A stretch of DNA of 64,000 bases from Hansfordia pulvinata (taxonomy: Eukaryota; Ascomycota; Sordariomycetes; Xylariales), in NCBI GenBank assembly GCA_006538405.1, contig BJKQ01000006.1, forward strand, positions 1,697,001 to 1,761,000, read 5' to 3'. Shown in pieces: positions 47,328 to 57,979 of this stretch. The notes below the pieces were generated by a model. It saw only the letters and a program-made list of their open reading frames with translations. It made no database searches and was not told where the DNA came from. The translations under genes and the position numbers were made by a program. How positions within the stretch are numbered: the first letter of the stretch is position 1; each line of letters starts with the position of its first letter.

Positions 47328-49077
47328 ATGCCTGCGGATAAACCCTCCCGCCTGCCCAGCCTCGGCCTCGGCCTCCGGGGCCACGCCCTGCGGACGGCCC
47401 AGATCGCCCTGGTGGTGGCCCCCGGGTTCACGCTGTTCGGCTACAACCAGGCGGGCGTGGGCCCGCTGTCGACGCTGCAGAGCTGGGTGGCCACGTTCCC
47501 GCAGATCGACACGGTCAACACCGCGGGGCAGCCGCAGGTGGCGGCCGCCAACAGCACGGGGAAAGGCGCCGTCATCGCCTCGTTCCAGATCGGCGCCCTG
47601 CTCGGCGCCCTGTCGTGCCTGTTCCTCGGCGACCGCCTGGGCCGCCGCCGGACCATCTTCCTCGCGGCGCTGCTGACCGTCGCGGGTTCGACCTTGCAGG
47701 CCTCCGCCTACGGCCTGCCCCAGTTCGTCGTGGGCCGGGTGCTGCTCGGCGCCGGCGTGGGCCAGATCAGCGTCGCCATCCCCGTCTGGCAGGCCGAGTG
47801 CTCGGCGGCCGCCCACCGGGGCCGCGACGTCATCACCGCGGGGCTCTTCATGTGCCTGGGCTACGCGCTGTGCAACTGGCTGGACTTTGGCTTCGGCGAG
47901 ATCCCGGGGGAGTCCCCCTTGCAGTGGCGCCTGCCCTTGGCCGTCTCGCTGGCCCTGTCGCTGACCGTCGCCGGCTCCGTCTTCCTGCTGCCCGAGTCGC
48001 CGCGGTGGCTGGTCATGGCGGGCCGGCGCGCGCAGGCGGCGGCCAGCCTGGCGGCCCTCAAGGACCTGCCCGAGGACCACGAGGCGGTGCGCGCCGAGGT
48101 CGCGCAGATCGAGTCGGCGCTCGAGCTCGGCGGCGGCGGCTCAGGCGGCGGCAAGGCCCCGTCGCTGGCCGAGATGTTCTCGCGCGACGACGGCGAGCGC
48201 CTGCTGTACCGCTTCCTGCTGTGCTTCGCGCTGCAGTTCTTCCAGCAGATGTGCGGCGGCAACCTCATCTCGGTCTACGCGTCGACCATCTTCGAGCAGA
48301 ACCTCGGGCTGGCGCCCGAGCTGGCCAAGATCCTCGCCTCGTGCGCCCTGACCTGGAAGTTCCTGTGCTGCTTCCTGGCCTTCGTCGCCATCGACCGCCT
48401 GGGCCGCCGCACCGTCTTCATGGTCAGCGGCGCCGGCATGTCGTGCTGCATGGCCGCCCTGGCCGTCAGCACCAGCTTCCCCAGGAGCGACTACGGCGCC
48501 TCCGTCGCCTCCGCCACCTTCATCTTCCTCTTCAACTGCTTCTACCCCTTCGGCTTCCTCGGCGGCAACTTCCTCTACTGCACCGAGGTGGCGCCCGCCC
48601 GCCTGCGCGTCGCCATGAACTCCGTCTCCACCGCCAACCACTGGCTGTGGAACTTTGTCGTCACCATGGTCACCCCCGTCGCCCTCTCCACCATCGGCTT
48701 CCGCTACTACGTCATGTACGCCGTCATCTCCGCCTGCATCCCCGTCGTCGTCTTCTTCTTCTACCCGGAGACCATGAACAGGTACGTGAAAAAAAGGGAA
48801 AAAAAAAAAAAAAAACCAAGTATGGGAGCTGGAAGTCAAGGAAACAAGAGAAAGAGACCCGATCAAGACTCGTAATGACAAATGACCAACGCTAACTTTG
48901 ATTCTTCTTCCTTCGTCACACAGAAACCTCGAGCTCCTGAACAACGTCTTCAGAGACGCCTCGTCGCCCTGGGAGATCGTCTCCATGGCCCGCAAGCTGC
49001 CGCAGGGCGAGATGGTGGAGCAGGACGGCTCGGACGGGGGCGAGAAGAACACGGTCGAGCAGAAGGAGATGGCCTGA
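47328..49077 (+). CDS. MFS sugar-type transporter
   Basis: Two exons, 47328-48781 and 48924-49077 (donor gtacgt, acceptor acag, split Arg codon), giving 535 residues, the usual size for the sugar porter family of plasma-membrane proton symporters. Diagnostic motifs in order are: GDRLGRRRT in the loop after TM2; GRVLLGAGVGQ; PESPRWL after TM6; FFQQMCGGNLISVYASTIF in TM7 (the QQxxGxNxxxYY-like sugar-binding stretch); DRLGRRTV; and PETMNRNLELLNNVF after TM12. A Gly-rich insert lies in the central cytoplasmic loop (about residue 265-275). The substrate cannot be read from sequence; hexoses, disaccharides, quinate and related polyols are all possible. It lies 1.3 kb upstream of a regulator gene on the same strand. 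The frame is clean. Confidence 0.9.
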
Positions 49078-50396
49078 GAAGGGTCAGGTTGTCGATTGGG
49101 TCTGTCTTGAAGCGACGAGGCCATCCTCCCCGCTTGTCTGTGTGTCTGTGTGCGTGCGTGTGTGCGTGTGTGTGTGTGTTTGTGTTAACGTCGGCGAGCC
49201 AAGAGCCGGCAAGATGATTAACGATGCACTACTCTTTTATTTATATATGTACACCGTACATGATCATGCCTCTGCAGCGAGAGGAGAGCGGCGAAAAACT
49301 TGCGAATTCCAGACTCAGCTATGGACAGAGTGCCGCGTCGGGCCTGACCGTCCCGATTGTTTCCGACATCTCATACTTGACTGTTCTCTCCTCCTGTGAA
49401 GACGGGCAGAATGCTTTACGAGTGATTCCTGACCTTGTCGTGGTCCACTATGTGTGTGCGTTCTCGTCCTGGTTGGCGGGGTTCTTGTTGGGTGGTAACG
49501 ACGACGACCAGGGTGGGCGGTTGAAAGAGCTGCCGAGCCTCATCTCACCGACTATTGCTTATTAGCCCCTGTGGTAGCTGTAAGTTGACGCACCTGCGGT
49601 CGGAGTAAATAAAGGCCGCTCTCGCTAATGAAGCTCCCCTGGACAGACGTTTGGGTACCCGGAGATGTCTTTGTCCGGCCTCCAACAGACCTGAAGGAGT
49701 GAACGGGCCAGCCTCGTGTTCGCACCACGTGCGCGTGCAACGGCGTCGAAAGTCTGCTGCGTGCTTGGCGAAGGTCTGCAGTAGTCTGTGCCTAGACCTT
49801 GCAGCATGCTTCAAGGGTCTTGTGCCCGCCCAGACGCGGCAATTGGCTCGAGAGTCTGGCAGCGCTCATGACACTGGCGATGCCGAAGCTGTTGGGTTCT
49901 GCCTGCGGTGGGGGCGTGGTGAAGCCCACTAATTCCTGGGGATATTCCAGGGCGGGACAGACCAAAGGGAGTTGCACGTCTCCTCGAGATGCCCGCAAAC
50001 ACCTCAAGATACTGCATGTGTTACACAACGTCAATTCTTCAAGTTGCGACAACACTGCATGACCACATGCCAGCAGTTTCAATGAAATACGTACCTTATT
50101 GCATGTAGTAGTGGTAGCGACCGACGCGTATGTACCTAATGGTGGCATTGCTGAACCGAAGCGCACGCCTGTGGGGCGTCACTTGAACATGACATACTGT
50201 ATCTCAACTGCGCTGCTCCATTACCACTGGCCTTGGGCACCTCGTCGCCTATCAAGAAACAAGCCACAGCAGAAAGAAAGTCGAAAACCCACGGCTTCGA
50301 CGGAAAATGCATGTTTGGTTCTCTCGGCGCAGGCCCCACCGATCACAGACCCGGCGCCAACCCGCGCAAAAGGGTCATCCATCCATCTGACCCACG
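49078..50396. other. Intergenic region, no gene recognised
   Basis: Transporter 3' flank with a TG-rich repeat (about 49137-49186) and the promoter of the following regulator. I searched it for a missing zinc-cluster exon of the next gene and found no Cys6 pattern. Confidence 0.5.
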
Positions 50397-50857
50397 ATGA
50401 GCGCCGCATCAAGCCCCGACGCAGGCGTCGACTACGATGTTGATGGCGAGGACGGCGACGACGATGGCAACGGCAGACACTCCACCCACACCGGCGCGAG
50501 GGGCGAGCGCAAGAGGCCGTCCTCTCCGGCAACCGCCCCAGCCTCCGGGCCGTCCTCTTCCTACCATCACCACCACCACCACCATCCCGCGAAGAGGCCG
50601 AGGCGCCACGGCGGCGCCAACCAGGAGAGGGGCCTCATGAGGACGGGCGGCCCGGCCGGCCAGCCCCCGCGCTTCCTCGGCAGCGGCAGCGGCATCCATT
50701 TAGTGCGCGCCGTGTACGGCGCTCTCGGCGGCGGCGGGGTGCCGGCCGGCCCCGATCCCGGCCTCGGCGCCGCGCCGAGCCCGCTGCGGGACGACCTCGT
50801 GCCCGGAGAGGACGATCAGCTGTTCGAGGCAGGCGAGGAGGAGGAGGAGGAGGAGTC

Positions 50858-50893
<36 letters not shown>

Positions 50894-53334
50894 GTCGCCG
50901 CCGGGGGCGCGGTCTCGCGCGCCGTTCTGGGCCGCCCACGAGATCATCGACGAGACGGCGAGCAGCGGCAGCAGCCCGGGCTGCTCGCCGCCGCCGCTCT
51001 CCTTCGACAAGGTCGTGTCCTGGACGCGGAGCTACTTTGAGAACTGGCACCCGGCGTTCCCCTTCCTCGACGGGCCCGAGGTCCTCGAGGTGGTCGAGCG
51101 CGTCGCCGCCCTCGGCATCGACGGCGTCTCCGAGGTCGACGCCACCACGGTCCGGGCCGTGGTCTCCATCTCGCTGGCGGACGCGCGGCAGCTCCGCAGC
51201 GACAGCAGCAGCCCCGACGACAGCCCCGGCCCCGTCCCCTCGAGCCTGGTCTTCCTGGACCAGGAGCACAGCGCTTCCGCCCTGGCGCGCTTCGCGCTGG
51301 GCCGCCCGGCCTCGCTGCGCGGCGTCCAGGCCGCGCTGTGCGTCCAGCTTTTCCTCGTCTCCATGCTGCGCCTCAACACGGCCTCGCGCCTCGGCGGCCT
51401 CGTCGCCCGCATGGCATTCCACCTCGGCCTCCACCGCTGCCCCGCCCGCTACCGCGGCCTGTTCCCCGCCCGCGAGGCCGCCATGCGCAGGAGGGCCTGG
51501 TGGTCCCTCTACTGCCTCGACCGCGTCGTCTGCCAGTCCCTGGGCCACCCGCTCGGCATCGCCGACGACGACGCAGACGTCTGCTTCCCCGGCCACGAGG
51601 TGCACGGCGTCGCCGCCGCCGCCGCCCGCGGGCGCGAGCAGGGGGGGTCCGGTGACGAGTCGGAAGGTGCGTGTTTTCCGTATCCCCTTTTCCTTTGTCT
51701 TTCCCCCTTCCCATTCTGTGCAAGTAGAGGGGTGAGAGAGAAATATGAGCTTGACCCAAGAAACGAGTAAAGCTGACAGTCAAATACCAACAACAAAAAA
51801 ACAGCAGAGGAGGCCGACAGACTCCTCCTCCTGACCCTACTGTCCAAGCACGCCCGCATCCGCGGCAAGATCCTCGAGCTGCGCAACAAGTCGATCAAGA
51901 CGCGCAACGACACGCTCGAGCGCGCTTCGGCCGTTCAGTCCGCGCTCCTGCGGCTGGGCAACGAGATCTACGACCTCGCAGACTCTTCTTCTTCGCCTTC
52001 GCCTTCCCCTTCTTCTCCACCGCGGGCCGAGGGCTCCTCCGCCAACAACGGAAACCACAACAACAACAGCACCAGAAGCGTCGGGCGGGAGGGCCCGTCG
52101 CTCCCCGCGCACCACAAGGTCCTGCTGCTGGTCATGCAGCACGAGTCGACCATCACGCTCAACCGCCCGATGCTGGCCGCGGGGAACCCCCGGTCGCCCG
52201 CCTCCGAGGCGGCCCTGCAGGCGTGCATCGGCGCTTCGAGGTCGCTGCTGGACACGGCCGTCGCGCACCTGGGGCCCGGCGGCGGCGAGGCCGCGCCCGC
52301 CCGCGCTTCCATCCTGCTGTGGCCGCTGATGACCTGGTCCGTCTGGATGAGCTGCTTCGTCCTGGGCTACGCCGCACTGCAGGGCGAGTCGACCGTCGGC
52401 TCTGCCGAGAGGCACGTTTTTTTACCATCTTAACACCCCCCCCCCCTATACCTAGGCTTGCTCATTACCAAACCCCCAGACCACGTCGTCCCCATTCATC
52501 GCCCTCCCCCACCTCAGTATGTACCTATTCCTCTGCGTCACTAACAGTCGCGCTTCCCCAGGTACTCGAACAAGGCGCTCTCCATCCTGCGCATGCTGTC
52601 GGCCCGCCGCACCGTCTGGCCCGACTCCTGCATCCACGCCGTCGAGGGCCTGCTGTCCGCCCTGCGCAGGAAGCGGGAGGCTGGCGGTGGTGGTGGAAGC
52701 CGCCCGTCTGGAGCAGCCCGGGTCGGGACGACGGGCTCGGCGGCGCAGCTGCAGCAGCACCCGCACCGCCAGGGAGACGACGCGCGCGCACCCGAAAGCC
52801 ACCGGGGCCCGGCGGGCAGGCGGAGCCGCCGAGACCGCTCCGGACACCGGCAACGAGCAGACGAGAGCGGCGGCGGCAGCGGCAGTCGCGGAAGCGCCCG
52901 CCAACACCAAGAGGCGCAGCAGACGCCTCTCGCAGGGCACCAGAGAGGGTCAGCGAAGGCTACCGTTTTCTTCCACAATCCCCCCCCCCCCCCTTGTAGT
53001 TACCCGCATCCCTGCTGACTCCCCCCTTTCTCACAGGAACCATGTACCGCCGGCAATGAACGCCCCCGCGCAGGGCCAGCCCCAGCTGCAGGAGGCATCC
53101 CCTAGCCACGCAGGTCTGATGAGGGCCGACTCGCAGCCCCAGCCGTTCCCAGGAGACTTCTCTGGGGGTGTGGACAGCGGGAGCGGCGGCGCCACCTACG
53201 ACGCGAGCGAGCTGCAGACCCCTGCGCTCGACTCGATGGGGCTGGCGTGGGTCGACCCGCTGAACGCGCTCGACTTCTTCAACTTTGCGCAGGGCGACAA
53301 CATGGACTCTTCGGCGCGGTTCGGTATCTTTTGA
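50397..53334 (+). CDS. Fungal-specific transcription factor domain protein without a zinc cluster
   Basis: Four exons, 50397-51666, 51808-52411, 52562-52948 and 53037-53334, give 852 residues in phase. Intron 2 appears to begin with GC (AG|gcacgt) rather than GT. The donor of intron 3 (gtcagc) is weak, so the end of exon 3 is less certain. The core (from about residue 200: SYFENWHPAFPFLDGPEV, then RLGGLVARMAFHLGLHR and RRRAWWSLYCLDRVVCQSLGHPLGI) is the fungal middle homology region (PF04082) of zinc-cluster activators. The N-terminus, by contrast, is low complexity (acidic, poly-His, poly-Glu, poly-Ala) with a basic KRPRR and no CX2CX6C motif. It may act without direct DNA binding, or a 5' exon may be missing. 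The C-terminus ends in an aromatic-acidic NALDFFNFAQGD segment, typical of activation regions. Confidence 0.75.
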
Positions 53335-53614
53335 ACGAGGAAAAACGGACGCCCTCCTGGCTGTCAGTCATACCACGCGACTCGACAAGCGCTAAACATC
53401 TGAAGCTTCTATTGGAGTTGTGGTCCGTTCCACAACCTGATATCAGTACATCGTCAACCTTCCAGGAACCCACAGTCGTAAGTAAGGAAGTCGCTACAAA
53501 GGCTATGTGCATAATAGATCCCGGAAAACTGCCACCGACTCGCAAGCCACGCAATTAAACCAGTGCAACATCTCGGGCGCGAGATCGTCTAGTCTTTCCC
53601 CTTCCTCCCCCCCT
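53335..53614. other. Convergent intergenic spacer
   Basis: 280 bp between the 3' ends of the regulator and the dehydrogenase. Nothing else is seen. Confidence 0.6.
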
Positions 53615-54816
53615 CTAAGCCTTCTTCCCGTAAGACGCCCGGATGTCCTCGATGACGGCGTTCATCACGTCGACGGTTTTGGCCTGGCCGCCCAGGTCGG
53701 CGGTGACGACGCCCTTCTCGCACACGCGCTCGACCGAGTCGAGCAGCTGCTTGGCGGCGTCGGCCTCGCCCAGCCAGGTGAGCATCTCGGCGCTGGTCCA
53801 GAAGGTGGCCACGGGGTTGGAGACGCCCATGCCCGTAATGTCAAAGGCGGAGCCGTGGATGGGCTCGAACATGCTGGGGTTCTGGCGGGTCGGGTCGAGG
53901 TTGGAGGTCGGGGCGATGCCGATGGAGCCGGCCAGCGCGGCGGCCAGGTCGGACAGGATGTCGGCGTGCAGGTTGGTGGCGACGATGGTGTCGAGCGACT
54001 CGGGCTTGAGGACCATGCGGCACGTCATGGCGTCGACGAGCATCTTGTCCTGGGTCACGTCGGGGAAGTCGCGCGCCACCTCGGCGGCCACCTCGTCCCA
54101 TAGCACCATGCCGTTGCGCTGCGCGTTGCTCTTGGTCACGACCGTGAGCAGCTTGCGGGGCCGGCTCCGGGCCGTCTCGAAGGCGAAGCGGATGATGCGC
54201 TCGACCGAGTGCCGCGTGAACATGGCCACCTCGGTGGCCACCTCCCAGGGCTGGCCGCGGTGCGACCGGCCCCCCTGGCCCGCGTACTCGCCCTCGCTGT
54301 TCTCGCGCACAATGACCCAGTCCAGGTCTCCGGGCTTGCAGTTGCGCAGCGGCGACTGCGTGCCGCGGAAGACCTTGGTGGGGCGCACGTTGGCGTACTG
54401 CTGGAAGGGCTGGCAGATGGCCAGTCTCAGGCCCCAGAGGGAGATGTGATCGGGGACGTCTGTGGAAGCAGCCGGGTGTAAGCAGGAGACGACCCAGGGT
54501 AGACAATCCGGCGGGTATCTAGGAGGCGAAGAGAGGGAGGTTGCTGCTTACCGGGTGCGCCCACGGCGCCAAACAGAATGGCATCGTGCTTCTTCAGCTG
54601 GTCGAGGCCGCCGTCCGGGATGTACTTGCCCGTCTTCTTGAACGTCTCGGAGCTCCAGTCATAGTGCGTGAAGTCAATGTCAAAGGTGCCGAGCGTCTGG
54701 GCCAGGGCCTTGAGCACGTCCTTGGCCGCGTCGACCACCTCGGGGCCGATGCCGTCGGCTGGGATGGACGCAATGCTGTACGACTTGGAGGCGGCGGTGG
54801 TGGCGGAGGGAGACAT
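53615..54816 (-). CDS. Tartrate/D-malate dehydrogenase-type enzyme (isopropylmalate dehydrogenase family)
   Basis: Two exons on the minus strand, 54816-54552 and 54459-53615 (intron donor gtaagc, acceptor acag), give 369 residues. The family oxidatively decarboxylates or dehydrogenates 2-hydroxy acids using NAD and a divalent metal. Visible motifs are: ADGIGPEVV at the N-terminus; ENSEGEYAGQGG with the catalytic Tyr (about residue 147); VTKSNAQRNGMVLWDEV with the catalytic Lys; HADILSDLAAALAGSIGIAP with metal-binding Asp; and PSMFEPIHGSAFDITGMGVSNPVAT. The last two match bacterial tartrate/D-malate dehydrogenases better than leucine-pathway LEU2, which suggests catabolic use of tartrate or D-malate. 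No presequence is obvious, so it is probably cytosolic. The frame is clean. Confidence 0.87.
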
Positions 54817-56489
54817 GGTTGGACGATATCTTGGCTCGTGATTCGTGCTTGGAGGGGTAAATCGAATGGTCCAAGTCGGTCTGAACTGACAAGCATGCCA
54901 CGTTCCCCTCGCATGCCGCCCACGAACCCGCGTCAGGTTATATCCCGTGGCCGGCTCGGCGGACCGCCCGACGCGGGGTCTTTCCGGGGGTTCTCCGGTG
55001 GTGCGGAGGTGGGGAACCCCGCGCGGACTTGACTTTGTCCGACGGGCCCGGCTTATCGTTTACCCTCTTCACCAGCGGTTATACTCGTAGCGTATCGTAG
55101 CTCCCGACAGGGTACGAGTATAGGTGGGGACCCAGGCGGATGCCGTGGTGAATGGTGGGCCCGACGATGGCAGCGCGTCGCACACTTGAGAGAGTACAGC
55201 GTTGAATTCTCGTACAATCAGCCAGTGAAGTCAAGGTCGATCGCCAGGCATTCGTCGGTAGAAGCCTTGGAGCCTGCGTGGGCGGTCTTCGACAGCGCGG
55301 GTGTAGTGTCGTGCTCTGCCGCGCTTTGAAGCACCATGATTGGTTTCCGAACGAAGAGACACTTGCGTGGGGACAGACGATCGTCGTCGATGCGGCTCCT
55401 CAGCACGTCGAGCACTTCAGGCCCTGTCCCTGTGACGCTCTTTCCCTGTGACTGGGCATTTTCTACGTAAGTGAACTAACTGGTCCATTCGCCCAATTGG
55501 GAGCTTCATGGAACCGGCTGAGATACTACGACTGGTGACACGCCTTACTTCTTTCACAATGGGATGGGAAGGCGCGACCGTCGAGCGAGCGCACCTGAAA
55601 AGCTTCAATTCGACCTTCGCCAGGCTGGGATCGACCGTGGGAATTCTCCCATCTGCACATCGCATCGCAGCAGACGTGTACCTACGAATGCCATCATCAA
55701 TCCAGCTGACCCCCCTCGCCCTACGCGCACGGCTCTCTTTAGACATGCGCAGCTAGTCTGGTTCAGTCGACAAAGTCAGTGCCCCTGGTGGCTTGCAGAC
55801 CTGGGCAAACCCTCGCGACTCGACTGTCGACTGGGACATGTCCTAATTATAACATCACTCTGCCGGGACGGAGCCGAAAGCTGGCGCACGTATTGTCGGG
55901 GTAAGTTGGGGGCAGTGAAGACTGTGGCTTAGCGATCGACACAACTCCGCCCCGCCCTGCTGCTAACCCTGTTCGACGCCATGCGCCCTGTCGCATGTGT
56001 CGTCTGTTTGTCAACCTAGGCGGGTCATTTAGCTTGCATCTTAGCATCTCGGCGGACCCAGCCAGCCTTGAGCCTTGAGGCTTAGCGGCGCAGGCGCTCG
56101 CTGTGCCCTGCAGAGCCGTCTGTGGTGTGCAGCTGCGGCGTGTCGCAAACGCGCCAATGGCTTCCGTCGCCGCTCTCCTCGAGATCGACACGGGCTCGAC
56201 CGCAATGAGCAATTCCATACCTCATCCTCAGGACTGGCCGAGGAAGACGCACCTCTACGAGCAGCAAGGCGCATTTGCTGCTTATTCTGCGAGAAGCGCG
56301 TCTCTGAAAAGAGCATACTCCGGTCCGGGGCGGCTCTCCTCAGCCTCCCAAACAAACTGACTTGACTCCCCGCAACGGCCCGGACAACCACCACGGTCAC
56401 GATCGCGACGACAACGACGAACACGCGATAACGACGACAACGACGGCGGCGGCCGCGGCAGCGGTCACGAAAACGACGAGCCCTCCACC
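54817..56489. other. Divergent intergenic region between dehydrogenase and Zn2Cys6 regulator
   Basis: Shared promoter space of about 1.7 kb with two TACGAGTA-type octamers (55082-55089, 55113-55120). No gene recognised. Confidence 0.5.
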
Positions 56490-57873
56490 ATGCTGCAGCG
56501 CGTGTCACATCGCAAAAGCCGCCGAGGATGCAAGAGCTGCAAGCAGAGACACATCAAGGTAAAGACGCTCTCTTCCCCACGTCGTCGACGCTGCGTCGCC
56601 TGCTAATACCAGCCTGGGGAATCTAGTGTGACGAGCAAGGCCCTCCGTGCGCCAACTGCTTCTCCCGCAAGATTGAGTGTGTGTATGGCACGCCACAAGA
56701 TGCCAGGCCACAGGCATCTGCTTCTTCAGCCTCTGCCTCTGCCACCGCCCCCGCCTCAGCATCCGATGCTAGTTCTGCCGCCGCTTGCGCTCCTGAGCAG
56801 CAAGCTACCGCGGCGGAATCGGCACAGACTGCCTCGGAAGAGGCTCTAGATCTTGCAGAGCTCGAGCTGATGCATCGCTGGTCGACATCTACTTACAAGG
56901 GCGCTTGCAGCATCCCCGAAGAGGTCCATTACATGCAGTACATCTTGCCTCGGGCGGCCCTACAACACCCGTGGCTGCTCGATGGCATCTTTGCCTTTGC
57001 CGCCTTTGACATTTCCGAGTCCTCAAAAGACAGTGCCTCCTACCATCACTACCGGAAAAGGGCGCTTGAATACTACAACAAAGCGCTGAGCGGCTACACC
57101 AAAGTCGTTTCCGCATCCCGCTTCACCCCAGACAACCACCACCTCGTATTCTCCTTTTCGGGCTTCATCGTCGCCGCCACGCTCGGCCTCCCACAGGGCG
57201 TCGATGGCGAGCAGAACGTCTTTGCCCGCGTCCTCAAGACCTTCGACCTCTACAGCGGGGTCATCTGCATCTGGCTGCTCGACTTTGCCAGCATCATGAA
57301 CAGCCCCTATCCCATGCGAGCAGCTCTCGAGAAGAAGGCCAATCACGACAACCCCAAAACGTCGACTACTCGCTGCCAATCGACCAGCAGGGGTGGAGCT
57401 TCAAGAAGGCGCCCATCGACCGCCTGGATGACGCCACGCAAGCGGCTTTCGAGAGGCTCAACGCCATTAACGAGAGGTGGCACAAGACGGACAACGAACC
57501 CGGGCCGGACAACCCCTCGGCCCCATCGACCTGGCGCTCCTACAAGGTCGCCATCTTCTTCCTCAAAGACTGCTACGGCGAGGACCTCGAGGCTTCTTTC
57601 AAGGGCTACTGCCTGGGCTTCCTGTGGCAGGCGGGGGCCGACTTCACGGCTGCTGTCAGGCGGTTCGACCGGATGGCCCTGCTGGTCGTTCTGCACTGGG
57701 CCGTGCTCCTCCAGCGCATGGGGAGGGATTTCTGGTGGGCGGGCTCCCTGGGCAAAAACCTGGCCGACGAGATCTGCAAGATGCTCCGATCCGAGCGGAC
57801 AAACCTGCCCGAGGACTATCTACAGGGCATTGCCTTTTGCCGCGAGCAGGTCGATTTACCTACTGAATGGTAA
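56490..57873 (+). CDS. Zn2Cys6 transcription factor (Upc2-like class), -1 frameshift
   Basis: Exon 1 (56490-56558) and exon 2 (from 56627) join across a 68-bp intron (donor gtaaag, acceptor ctag) exactly inside the zinc cluster. RRGCKSCKQRHIK joins CDEQGPPCANCFSRKIEC, giving CX2CX6CX6CX2CX6C. ATG 56490 is chosen because an in-frame stop lies about 130 bp upstream with no other ATG between. A Ser/Ala/Pro linker follows, then LELMHRWSTSTYKG and LPRAALQHPWLLDGIFAFAAFDIS, the start of the fungal_trans_2 region seen in Upc2-type sterol and other regulators. At the CCCC run 57352-57355 one base seems lost. The frame then resumes as NVDYSLPIDQQGW to TAA at 57871-57873, giving about 438 residues. It is divergent from the dehydrogenase and convergent with the ligase-like gene. 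Confidence 0.83.
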
Positions 57874-57979
57874 GGTCTTTGATGGAGGTACTGGAGACTT
57901 GAACGACTGTTTGTCCCATTGCCTGTGAACTATTTAGGATGTAATGCTAGGATTCGCGAATGAGAGGAATGCCTCGCCT

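Noticed and set aside
47157..48895. Long frames in other phases and on the minus strand across the transporter, regulator and ligase genes
   Set aside because: They are shadows caused by GC-rich third positions; the conserved motifs lie only in the called frames.
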